The notes: generated by a model from the sequence alone, not told the origin. A stretch of 7,742 nt of DNA from Actinomycetes bacterium (GCA_023423215.1 JAFAFZ010000083.1:1-7742); one strand, 5' to 3'; counted from the first letter of the stretch, positions 1-5,670 are shown. Program-made: numbers and translations.

Positions 1-452
1 CACGGCAGCGGTCCCTCGGCGGCGAGCCGCTGCGCGAGGCTGTCGCCTTCCACCATGTCGGTCACGACGTACACGTACCCGGGCGCCTCGCCGAAGTCAC
101 GCACGTGCAGCACGCTCGGGTGGTTCACCTGCATGGCGCGCGCCTCGCGGGTGAAGCGCTCGCGCGCCGCCTCCCAGTCGTCGACCATGGCGCGGTGCAG
201 CACGCGCACCGCAACGGCGGTGCCGAGCCCCCGATGTGTGCCGAGGTAGATGCGGCTGCCGAATCGCCCCTCCCCCAACGATTCGCCGAGGTCGTAGCCG
301 GGAATCTCGGGGACGTCCGCCTCGCGGCGATTCCGGGGCGGCGACGACGCGCCCTCCCGCACGTCCGACAACGCCGCGGCCAGCACCGCCATCGACGCGA
401 CCAGCGCCGTCAGGGCCGCCCGGCCCCGGAACCTCTTCGAGCGTCCGTCCAT
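1..452 (-). CDS. Ser/Thr protein kinase-like protein, N-terminal part (3' end beyond window); VAIK lysine replaced by Arg
   Basis: The first 150 residues of a protein that continues past the left edge. After a basic start and a hydrophobic stretch (about residues 13-29, ending AVLAAALS) comes a kinase N-lobe: a glycine-rich loop GEGRFG at 60-65, a beta-3 strand AVAVRVLH, an alpha-C helix with RFTREAR near 99-105 (candidate Glu103), and a hinge-like VYVVTDMVEGDSLAQRL. In active kinases beta-3 reads VAxK; here it is VAVR, with Arg83 encoded by CGC at 204-206. The Arg83-Glu103 spacing is normal, so the residue is in register. The loop also appears to have one extra residue before the usual Tyr. 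The start ATG at 450-452 has GAGG about six bases upstream; Met21 has no such site. The gene begins 30 bases after the DUF2470 gene on the same strand, so co-transcription with the heme oxygenase is likely. The catalytic loop and DFG motif lie outside the window, so activity cannot be judged. Codons 41-79 contain more A/T-ending triplets than the neighbouring genes. Confidence 0.85.
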   Translation of the reverse strand, partial: MDGRSKRFRGRAALTALVASMAVLAAALSDVREGASSPPRNRREADVPEIPGYDLGESLGEGRFGSRIYLGTHRGLGTAVAVRVLHRAMVDDWEAARERFTREARAMQVNHPSVLHVRDFGEAPGYVYVVTDMVEGDSLAQRLAAEGPLP

Positions 453-482
453 GTCAGCCTCGCCCAGCCGTCGTCGTGGGGA

Positions 483-794
483 TCAGTGTTCGGCCGCGGC
501 CCGCGGCTCGATGCCCGCTGCGGCGCAGGCCTCGTGGTACATGCGCACCACCTCGACGCGGATCTGCGCCCGCTCGGTGACCGGCTCGGACCACGGCACG
601 CGCACCTCGGTGGGCGCGCCGCCGACCGTGGCGGAGAAGATGGCTGCGGCGTCGTCCAGGCCGACCATCGAGGCCTCGGTCGCATCGGGCGCCCCGCCGA
701 TGGACCGCACGATCAGCAACGAGTCCTCGACGTGGTCCTCGTTCATGTGCCGGCAGACGGCGTCGACGACCTCGGGAGCGAAGGAGGAGCTCAC
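483..794 (-). CDS. DUF2470 domain protein, heme-associated
   Basis: A 103-residue protein consisting of one DUF2470 domain. The family signature is the HMNEDH stretch at residues 16-21 near the N-terminus, followed by a small alpha/beta domain and a C-terminal helix with VRMYHEAC near 83-90. DUF2470 also occurs at the C-terminus of HugZ-type heme-degrading proteins and in plastid heme-binding proteins, which suggests heme binding or handling; this is an inference from the family. The start is GTG at 792-794, whose last two bases belong to the TGA of the heme oxygenase (4-base overlap), so the two genes are probably translationally coupled. A GAGG lies about eight bases upstream. Its likely role is as a partner of the oxygenase, as a heme donor or chaperone or in product release, but its biochemical function is unknown. 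The domain call is firm and the functional role tentative. Confidence 0.85.
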   Translation of the reverse strand: MSSSFAPEVVDAVCRHMNEDHVEDSLLIVRSIGGAPDATEASMVGLDDAAAIFSATVGGAPTEVRVPWSEPVTERAQIRVEVVRMYHEACAAAGIEPRAAAEH

Positions 795-1462
795 GCGCTC
801 GCCTCGAGCTCCGCGTCCAGGTCCGTGAACACCTCGGTGTTGAGCCGGTAGGCGACCACGACCTCGGCGAGCAGCCGCTCGCGCTCCTCGGCGGTCCAGT
901 CGGCGACGTCGAGCTGGCGGCGGTAGCCGTCCTTGAACGCTGTCAGGTCCTCGATGTCGGGGAACTCGTAGAACGCCGCGCCCGAGCCGGGGTCGAGGTC
1001 GTAGGTGCGCCGGGCGATCTTGCCGATCATCTGACCGCCGGAGAGGTCGCCCATGTAGCGGGTGTAGTGGTGGGCGACGAAGGCCTCGGGTCGGTCGAAG
1101 CAGACCTCGTTCATGCGCACGACGTACGCCGTGGTCGCCTCGCTCGGCTGGATCCGCTCGCGCCAGTCGTCACCGACCAGGTGCCGCAGGTCCGCCTCGA
1201 GCGAGGGCACCCGACGCAGCGCCTCGACCACGAAGGCGCCGGCGACCGGGTGGTCGGCGAGCGAGTCGCCCGCCTGCTCGAGCACCACGTAGGCGAACCA
1301 GTGCTGGGCGACCATCGAGGTGTACGCCTCGACCGGCAGACGCTCCTCGAACAGCGCGGTCATGAACCCCGACATCGCCGCGGTCTCGTGGTCCGAGAAG
1401 GTCGTCGTGCGGATGACGTCCGAGAAGCGCTCGGCAGTGGGCTGGTCGGTGGGCGTGGTCAT
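791..1462 (-). CDS. Heme oxygenase (HmuO/HO-1 family, biliverdin-producing)
   Basis: A 223-residue protein of usual length for the HO-1/HmuO family, which cleaves heme with O2 and electrons to biliverdin, CO and Fe2+ in the cytoplasm. The candidate proximal heme ligand is His25 in FSDHETAAMSGFM. The distal helix carries the diagnostic GDLSGG at 138-143, preceded by YTRYM; Asp139 corresponds to the catalytic Asp of the family (Asp136 in Corynebacterium HmuO). Other family features are the LEQA near 61-64 and YEFPDI near 165-170. The ATG at 1460-1462 has GGAG at 1469-1472, six bases upstream. It is first in a likely three-gene unit with the DUF2470 protein and the kinase-like gene. A DtxR/IdeR-like site overlaps the proposed -35, so induction under low iron is expected. 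No heme uptake genes lie nearby. The enzyme call is firm; the electron donor and the biliverdin isomer cannot be read from the sequence. Confidence 0.95.
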   Translation of the reverse strand: MTTPTDQPTAERFSDVIRTTTFSDHETAAMSGFMTALFEERLPVEAYTSMVAQHWFAYVVLEQAGDSLADHPVAGAFVVEALRRVPSLEADLRHLVGDDWRERIQPSEATTAYVVRMNEVCFDRPEAFVAHHYTRYMGDLSGGQMIGKIARRTYDLDPGSGAAFYEFPDIEDLTAFKDGYRRQLDVADWTAEERERLLAEVVVAYRLNTEVFTDLDAELEASA

Positions 1463-1495
1463 GAACGTCTCCGGGTGGCGTGGACGACGGGAGGC

Positions 1496-1523
1496 AGTAT
1501 CGAGCCTTCATCCGTGGTGTTAG
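1496..1523 (-). promoter_or_regulatory. Candidate promoter of the heme oxygenase operon
   Basis: Reading the minus strand, CTAACA (1518-1523, 4/6 to TTGACA) is followed after 16 bases by GATACT (1496-1501, 4/6 to TATAAT). Transcription would start near 1489 and give a leader of roughly 27 bases that contains the GGAG ribosome binding site. The match is moderate. The DtxR-like box lies on the -35, as expected for a repressed promoter. Confidence 0.45.
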
Positions 1524-1533
1524 GCGGACCTTA
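1515..1533. promoter_or_regulatory. DtxR/IdeR-like iron box
   Basis: On the minus strand the site reads TAAGGTCCGCCTAACACCA. It matches the published consensus TWAGGTTAGSCTAACCTWA at 14 of 19 positions; the clear parts are TAAGGT and GCCTAAC. It overlaps the proposed -35 of the heme oxygenase promoter about 55-70 bases before the ATG. Corynebacterium hmuO is a known DtxR target, so the location is plausible. The site is imperfect, and the regulator itself is not in the window. Confidence 0.5.
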
Positions 1534-1582
1534 TCCAAGTGTCGGCCGTTCCGGAAAGTGCGGTGTTCCGGCGTCGAACGAG

Positions 1583-1626
1583 GACGTCCCGTGGATCGGT
1601 CCGCCGGGACCGGTCCACGGGACGTC
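1583..1626. repeat. Long inverted repeat (20-bp stem, 4-base loop)
   Basis: The left arm GACGTCCCGTGGATCGGTCC (1583-1602) and right arm GGACCGGTCCACGGGACGTC (1607-1626) pair along their whole length around the loop GCCG. The only exception is T1596 opposite G1613, which is a G-U wobble in plus-strand RNA. Pairing stops sharply at both ends. Neither strand has a T-run after the stem, and both flanking genes are transcribed outward, so a terminator role is unlikely. It could be a structured leader or small RNA, a protein-binding palindrome, or a remnant of a palindromic mobile repeat. Confidence 0.85.
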
Positions 1627-1696
1627 GGGTCCACTCGGAGCACGCCGCCAGCCGCACACCGAAGGACGGATGCGACGAAGCACATCCACGTCCAGC

Positions 1697-1725
1697 ATCC
1701 AAGCAACCTCGGGACCTGATGTCAA
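1697..1725 (-). promoter_or_regulatory. Possible second, distal minus-strand promoter
   Basis: The minus strand has a perfect TTGACA (1720-1725), then 17 bases, then TTGGAT (1697-1702, only 3/6 to TATAAT). If active, it would transcribe through the 1583-1626 hairpin towards the heme oxygenase, giving a leader of about 230 bases or a separate small RNA. The -10 is weak, so this is tentative. Confidence 0.3.
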
Positions 1726-1743
1726 GGCTTCAGTTCAGAATCT

Positions 1744-1757
1744 GTTAGGTCCGCCTT
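1744..1757. promoter_or_regulatory. Second TTAGG-N4-CCTT motif, inverted copy of the iron-box core
   Basis: The plus strand reads GTTAGGTCCGCCTT. Its reverse complement contains AGGCGGACCT, identical to 1522-1531 inside the DtxR-like box. Its fit to the full 19-base iron-box consensus is poor (about 11/19). It lies 79 bases before the esterase ATG. It may be a weaker operator for the same regulator or one end of an inverted-repeat element. Confidence 0.35.
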
Positions 1758-1821
1758 CCACCCGCCACGGTGCCTCGGCACCCGCATCGGCATCGGGCCG
1801 ACGACGACGGCGGCGCGGCCC

Positions 1822-1827
1822 TACCCT
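1822..1827 (+). promoter_or_regulatory. -10 element of a leaderless esterase transcript
   Basis: TACCCT ends eight bases before the ATG at 1836, and no purine-rich ribosome binding site lies between them. A TANNNT element this close to a start codon fits a leaderless mRNA. No good -35 was found upstream. Confidence 0.45.
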
Positions 1828-1835
1828 TGCGCCCC

Positions 1836-2900
1836 ATGACGCGCCGATCCCCGCTGCAGCGCCAGACCCTCGCCTCGCGAGCGGCCGAGCGGCTGCTCTC
1901 GCTGCCGGATCCCCTGCTCGACCGGCTGATCGGCGCTCCGCCCGTGGTGCGGGACGGACGGGTCCTGGACCGTCGGCTCCAGGCGCTGCTCGCCCTGAGC
2001 GCCAGGGTCGGCGTCGAACCCGACCGCTCGACCCCGGACGTGGCGCAGCGGCGGGCCGAGCTGCGTCGGGTCGCGGACCTCGGCATGCCGCGCCGCCAGG
2101 GGCTGCACGTGGTCGATCGGAGGGTGCCGGGACCTGCCGGCGACATCCCCGTGCGCATCTACCGCCGCTACGGCCTGCCCGAGAGCGCCCCGGCGATCGT
2201 CTACCTGCACGGCGGCGGTTGGGTGAACGGGGATCTGGACACCCACGACGGCTCGTGCCGGCTGCTCGCGGACGAGAGCGAGTGCATCGTCGTGGCGGTC
2301 GACTACCGGCTGGCACCCGAGCACCCGTTCCCCGCGGCGATCGACGACGCGGTGGCGGCGTACCGGTGGGTGCACCAGCACGCGCTCGACCTGTCGATCG
2401 AGCCGGGCCGCGTCGGCGTCATGGGCGACAGCGCGGGCGGCAACCTGGCGGCCGTCATCGCCCAGGTCACGCGGGACACCGACGTGCCGCCGCCGACGGC
2501 GCAGTGCCTGGTCTACCCGGCGACCGACGCGCACCTGCGCGAACCCTCGCACGAGCTGTTCGCCGACGGCTTCTTCCTGACGCGTGAGGCCATCCTCTGG
2601 TACCGGGACCAGTACCTGCCCGACGCCAGCGACTGGGACTCGCCGCTGGCGTCACCGATCGAGCAGGCCGACCTGTCCGGGCTCGCACCCGCGCTGGTCG
2701 TCACCGCGGGGTTCGATCCCCTGCGCGACGAGGGGCGGCGCTACGCCGAGCGTCTGGCCGACGCGGGCGTGGCCACGAGGTACCGCTGCTACGACGACAT
2801 GGTGCACGGATTCTTCGGCATGGGCATCCTGCCGGGCGGCATGGCCATGGCCACCGAGATCTGCCTGGGCATGGGCGATCTGATGCACGACACGCCCTGA
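1836..2900 (+). CDS. Alpha/beta-hydrolase, hormone-sensitive-lipase (family IV) esterase
   Basis: A 354-residue hydrolase of the HSL/family IV group, which cleaves carboxylic esters. The oxyanion-hole motif HGGGW is at 125-129, the nucleophile elbow GDSAGG at 197-202 (Ser199), the acid is probably Asp294 in AGFDPLRDEG, and the base is His324 in VHGFFGM, so the catalytic triad is complete in the usual order. DYRLAPEHPFPAAIDD (156-171) is also typical of the family. The N-terminal ~100 residues would form the cap and are arginine-rich. No signal peptide or membrane anchor is seen, so it is probably cytoplasmic. The frame is open 22 codons further upstream, but ATG 1836 is preferred because of the TACCCT eight bases before it and the low-complexity upstream codons. 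It stands alone on the plus strand, divergent from the heme oxygenase and convergent with the SDR gene. The substrate cannot be deduced. Confidence 0.93.
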   Translation: MTRRSPLQRQTLASRAAERLLSLPDPLLDRLIGAPPVVRDGRVLDRRLQALLALSARVGVEPDRSTPDVAQRRAELRRVADLGMPRRQGLHVVDRRVPGPAGDIPVRIYRRYGLPESAPAIVYLHGGGWVNGDLDTHDGSCRLLADESECIVVAVDYRLAPEHPFPAAIDDAVAAYRWVHQHALDLSIEPGRVGVMGDSAGGNLAAVIAQVTRDTDVPPPTAQCLVYPATDAHLREPSHELFADGFFLTREAILWYRDQYLPDASDWDSPLASPIEQADLSGLAPALVVTAGFDPLRDEGRRYAERLADAGVATRYRCYDDMVHGFFGMGILPGGMAMATEICLGMGDLMHDTP

Positions 2901-2918
2901 GGCTCGTGCCCCCTCCCG

Positions 2919-2982
2919 CGCACGACCCTTCCGGAGCACGGCCCTTCGAGAGCACGGCCCTTCGAGAGCACGGCCCATCGTG
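2919..2982. repeat. 16-bp tandem repeat, about four units
   Basis: Two perfect copies of AGCACGGCCCTTCGAG (2935-2950 and 2951-2966) are followed by a 13/16 copy (2967-2982) and preceded by a 12/16 copy (2919-2934). They fill much of the 120-base gap between the convergent esterase and SDR genes. No strong hairpin or T-run is present, so a terminator role is not supported. This looks like a small minisatellite, possibly variable in copy number. Confidence 0.85.
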
Positions 2983-3020
2983 TGAGCGTGCCGACGCGCG
3001 ACGCCGCGGGGGACGATCCG

Positions 3021-3797
3021 TCAGGGGTCTCGTGAGGCGGTGATGTCGGCGGCGCCCGCCATGCGCTGCACCCAGGCCGACAGCGCCCGCCCCACGGTGG
3101 CCAGGGTGGCGCCGAGGCGGAGCTCGATCGGCGCGACGAACGCCTCGGCCGGGTTCGACTCGATCGCCTTCGCGACCGTGTGCGCGACCTCGACCGGCGA
3201 CTTCGTGCGCACTCCCTTGGGCAGCACCATGTTCGACTCGGCGAACATCCCGGCGTCGCGGATGAAGCCCGGCTCGACGATCGACACGCCGATGCCGGCG
3301 TCGACGAGGTCCTCGCGCAGCGAGAGCGAGAAGCCGCGCAGGCCGAACTTGGTGGCGTTGTACATCCGGGTGCCGGGCGAGGCGGCCATACCCGAGAGCG
3401 AGCCGACGAAGACGATCTGGCCGCGTGCCCGCCGCTCGAGGTGGGCCTGGGCGAACTCGGTCGCCATGAGGATCGGGCCCCGCAGGTTCACGTCGATCGA
3501 GCGGTCGACGTCGTCGGCGGTCATCTCCTCGAGCCCGACGTCGCTGCCCATGCCGGCGTTCGCCACCAGGACGTCCGCTTCACGCGCGGCGGCGCAGACC
3601 TGCTCCAGGCCGGCGGGATCGCACAGGTCCGCGACGAGCACGCGGGCACCGGTGCGCGCCGCCAGCTGCTCGAGCTGCTCGACGCGACGGGCGGTCACCG
3701 TCAGCTTCGCCCCACGCGCGGCCAGCTCGTCCGCGATCGCGGCACCCAGCCCTCCGCTCGCCCCTGTCAGCAGCACCGAACGCCCCGAGATCTCCAT
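3021..3797 (-). CDS. Short-chain dehydrogenase/reductase (classical SDR), likely NADP(H)-dependent
   Basis: A 258-residue classical SDR with the complete motif set. The cofactor loop is TGASGGLG at 11-18, NAG at 80-82, the structural/catalytic Asn is Asn104 in VNLRG, catalytic Ser133 lies in FVGSLSG, and YNATK at 146-150 supplies Tyr146 and Lys150. After beta-2 the sequence is TARR (36-38 basic) with no acidic residue at the end of the strand, which favours NADPH over NADH. The PGF after the active site (176-178) is usual. The substrate-binding part is not diagnostic; such enzymes reduce carbonyls or oxidise alcohols on varied small molecules. The start ATG has no ribosome binding site but has TACGTT six bases upstream, indicating a leaderless transcript. 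It lies 107 bases downstream of the MFS exporter on the same strand but seems to have its own promoter. It converges with the esterase. Confidence 0.93.
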   Translation of the reverse strand: MEISGRSVLLTGASGGLGAAIADELAARGAKLTVTARRVEQLEQLAARTGARVLVADLCDPAGLEQVCAAAREADVLVANAGMGSDVGLEEMTADDVDRSIDVNLRGPILMATEFAQAHLERRARGQIVFVGSLSGMAASPGTRMYNATKFGLRGFSLSLREDLVDAGIGVSIVEPGFIRDAGMFAESNMVLPKGVRTKSPVEVAHTVAKAIESNPAEAFVAPIELRLGATLATVGRALSAWVQRMAGAADITASRDP

Positions 3798-3803
3798 GCG
3801 GCG

Positions 3804-3831
3804 AACGTAGTCGCCCGCTGCTCCCCGTCAC
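3804..3831 (-). promoter_or_regulatory. Leaderless promoter of the SDR gene
   Basis: On the minus strand, GTGACG (3826-3831, four matches to TTGACA) is separated by 16 bases from TACGTT (3804-3809), which ends six bases before the ATG. This supports both the chosen start codon and independent transcription of the SDR gene. The spacer coincides with the left arm of a nearby inverted repeat. Confidence 0.5.
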
Positions 3832-3880
3832 GAGGGTCCGCGGCACGAGGGACGCGCGACGTGGGAGCAGCAGCGGGCGA
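3811..3880. repeat. Spaced inverted repeat between the MFS and SDR genes
   Basis: TCGCCCGCTGCTCCC (3811-3825) is repeated in inverted form at 3863-3880 as TCGCCCGCTGCTGCTCCC, identical except for three extra bases. The spacer contains CACGAGGG twice (3829-3836 and 3844-3851). RNA reading out of the MFS gene could fold these arms into a 12-bp or longer stem. No T-run follows. The left arm forms the spacer of the SDR promoter. Confidence 0.6.
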
Positions 3881-3904
3881 GCGAGGTGGTCCGGGACGGA
3901 CGGC

Positions 3905-5605
3905 TCAGCGGGGTGCGGGAGCGCTGCCGTCCGTCGAGGGCGGCGCGGTCTCGACGCCGAGCGCCTCGGCCTGGGCCAGCTCGACGGCACCCTCGGCCTC
4001 GGCGAAGGTCAGCGAGGCGATGCCGTCGAGGGGACCCTCGACGTCCTGGCGCACGTCACCGGCACGCGCGGGCAGCCACTTGAAGACGATGCCGGCCGCG
4101 ACGAGCAGGACGACCGCGCCCACGAGCACGGCCCCGTGGAGGGCGGTCACGAACTCCGACGAGGCCGCCGAGGCCACCGCGTCGCCCAGCGGCGCCGGCA
4201 GCTGCGCCGCCGCGTGCATCGCCCCGGTGATCGACTCCTGCGCGACGTCGATGACCTCCTGGGGAGCGCCCAGGGCCGACAGCGCCGAGCTGACGCCCGG
4301 ACGGTAGGAGCTGGCGAGCACGGACCCGATGATGGCGACGCCGAGGGCGCCGCCCATCTGGCGGGTGGTGTCGTTCATGGCCGAGCCGACGCCGGCCTTG
4401 GCCGGGGGCAGCGAGCCCATGATCGACTCGGTCGCCGGCGCCATCACCAGGCCCATGCCGGCCGCCATGATCATCATCGAGCCGACCACGATGGGGTAGC
4501 CGCCCTCGACCGGCAGCAGCGCCAGGCCCGACGTGCCGATCGCGGCGAGCGTCAGGCCCGTGCCGACGACGAGCTTCGTGCCGACCTTCTCGACGATGCG
4601 TGGCGACAGCGGAGCGACGACGAGCATCGTGAGCGGCATCGGCAGCATGCGCACGCCGGCCTCGAGCGGGCTGTAGCCGAGCACGGACTGCAGGTACTGC
4701 GTCGCCAGGAAGCTGACGCCGAACATGGCGAAGAAGGTGAGCGTGATGGCGCCGTTCGCGGCGGTGAAGCGACGGTTCTGGAAGAACCGCACGTCGAGCA
4801 TCGGGTGGTCGGTGTACAGCTCCCACAGGACGAAGCCGATGAGCAGCAGCGCACCGGCGACGATGCCGCCGACGACGATCGGGTCGCCCCAGCCCTTTAC
4901 CGGCGCCTCGATGATGCCGAACAGCAGGGCGATCAGACCGGTCATGGACAGGACGGCGCCGAAGGGGTCCAGACGGGGCGCCGAGGGGTCCTTCGAGGTC
5001 GGCAGCAGCATGCGACCGGCGACCAGCGCCACGATCACGACGGGCACGTTGATGAGGAAGACCGAGCCCCACCAGAAGTGCTCGAGCAGGAAGCCGCCGA
5101 TCAGCGGACCGAACGCGCTGCCCGCGCCGGCCACCGCGGCCCACGCACCGATGGCGCGGGCACGTTCCTTGGGGTCGGTGAAGATGTTGGTCAGCAGCGA
5201 CAGCGTCGCCGGCATGATGAGCGCGCCACCGATGCCCATGAAGGCGCGGGTGAAGATCAGGACGTTCGCCCCGCCCGCCAGGGCCGAGGCGAGCGAGCCG
5301 ACGCCGAAGACGGCGAGGCCGATGCTGAGCGCGCCACGGCGACCGAAGCGGTCGCCGAGGCTGCCGGCGGTGAGCAGGAGGCCGGCGAACACCAGCGTGT
5401 AGCCGTCGACGATCCACTGCAGCTGGCTGGTGGTGGCGCCGAGGTCCACCACGAGCGAGGGCAGGGCGACGTTGAGGATCGTGTTGTCCAGGCCGATGAC
5501 CAGCAGGGTCATGCAGAGCACGGCGAGCGACCACCAGCGGCGGGGGTCGGGTTCGGCGGTGGTCGTGGCGACGCTCGAGGCGTCCGCGGTGTCGGAGGTG
5601 CGCAT
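3905..5605 (-). CDS. DHA2-family MFS drug/metabolite exporter (EmrB/QacA type)
   Basis: A 566-residue inner-membrane, probably proton-coupled exporter with about 14 predicted transmembrane helices, the DHA2 pattern. TM1 holds the DHA2 motif LDNTILNVALP (39-49). Motif A, GSLGDRFGRRG (81-91), is in the TM2-TM3 loop. The antiporter motif C region AGAGSAFGPLIGG (159-171) lies in TM5. NDTTRQMGGALGVAIIGSV is a typical late-helix element. After the last helix there is an unusually long, acidic, Ala/Pro-rich tail of about 53 residues. The frame stays open far upstream, but ATG 5605 is chosen because the sequence turns MFS-like just after it and the upstream codons overlap the operator region and the tetR gene. 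Its ribosome binding site is weak. It is divergent from a TetR regulator across a 141-base region with three operators, so expression is probably induced by a ligand of that repressor. The substrate is unknown. Confidence 0.94.
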   Translation of the reverse strand: MRTSDTADASSVATTTAEPDPRRWWSLAVLCMTLLVIGLDNTILNVALPSLVVDLGATTSQLQWIVDGYTLVFAGLLLTAGSLGDRFGRRGALSIGLAVFGVGSLASALAGGANVLIFTRAFMGIGGALIMPATLSLLTNIFTDPKERARAIGAWAAVAGAGSAFGPLIGGFLLEHFWWGSVFLINVPVVIVALVAGRMLLPTSKDPSAPRLDPFGAVLSMTGLIALLFGIIEAPVKGWGDPIVVGGIVAGALLLIGFVLWELYTDHPMLDVRFFQNRRFTAANGAITLTFFAMFGVSFLATQYLQSVLGYSPLEAGVRMLPMPLTMLVVAPLSPRIVEKVGTKLVVGTGLTLAAIGTSGLALLPVEGGYPIVVGSMMIMAAGMGLVMAPATESIMGSLPPAKAGVGSAMNDTTRQMGGALGVAIIGSVLASSYRPGVSSALSALGAPQEVIDVAQESITGAMHAAAQLPAPLGDAVASAASSEFVTALHGAVLVGAVVLLVAAGIVFKWLPARAGDVRQDVEGPLDGIASLTFAEAEGAVELAQAEALGVETAPPSTDGSAPAPR

Positions 5606-5670
5606 GTCGGGTGACTCGGTTCTTCGGTGCGGGGTGTGACGGGGCGGCAGCGACCGTGCACCGCCCAATG

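Larger units (their letters stand above)
1463..1835. other. Non-coding divergent intergenic region, 373 bases
   Basis: The region separates the heme oxygenase operon (minus) from the esterase (plus). No reading frame here has a convincing start signal, recognisable motif or normal composition. It holds the heme oxygenase promoter and iron box at the left, a 44-base hairpin at 1583-1626, a possible second minus-strand promoter at 1697-1725, a second copy of the AGGCGGACCT motif at 1747-1756, and the esterase start signal at the right. Its length is unusual for this compact window, and 1725-1745 is noticeably less GC-rich than its surroundings. Confidence 0.7.

Noticed and set aside
1583..1626. 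Hairpin as an intrinsic transcription terminator
   Set aside because: Both flanking genes are transcribed away from it and no T-run follows on either strand.
1480..1748. Several 60-79 codon frames in the divergent intergenic region
   Set aside because: No start signals, no motifs, and they cross the hairpin; the composition does not suggest coding.
1067..2587. 506-codon plus-strand frame across the heme oxygenase, intergenic region and esterase
   Set aside because: It crosses three better-supported features, including the hairpin and the esterase in another frame, and its product is low-complexity.
2652..2978. Minus-strand frames running through the 16-bp repeat and opposite the esterase end
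   Set aside because: The repeated GRALEGPCS-like peptide simply reflects the tandem DNA repeat; no start signal is present.
2919..2982. CRISPR-like array
   Set aside because: The units are contiguous 16-mers without spacers, and no cas genes are nearby.
1836..4307. Esterase, SDR and MFS exporter as one catabolic or biosynthetic cluster
   Set aside because: The genes lie on different strands with separate promoters, and no shared substrate or operator is visible; adjacency alone is too little.
4136..5614. 492-codon plus-strand open frame opposite the MFS gene
   Set aside because: The product is low-complexity Arg/His/Asp/Gly-rich sequence typical of antisense frames in GC-rich DNA, while the minus strand encodes a complete transporter.
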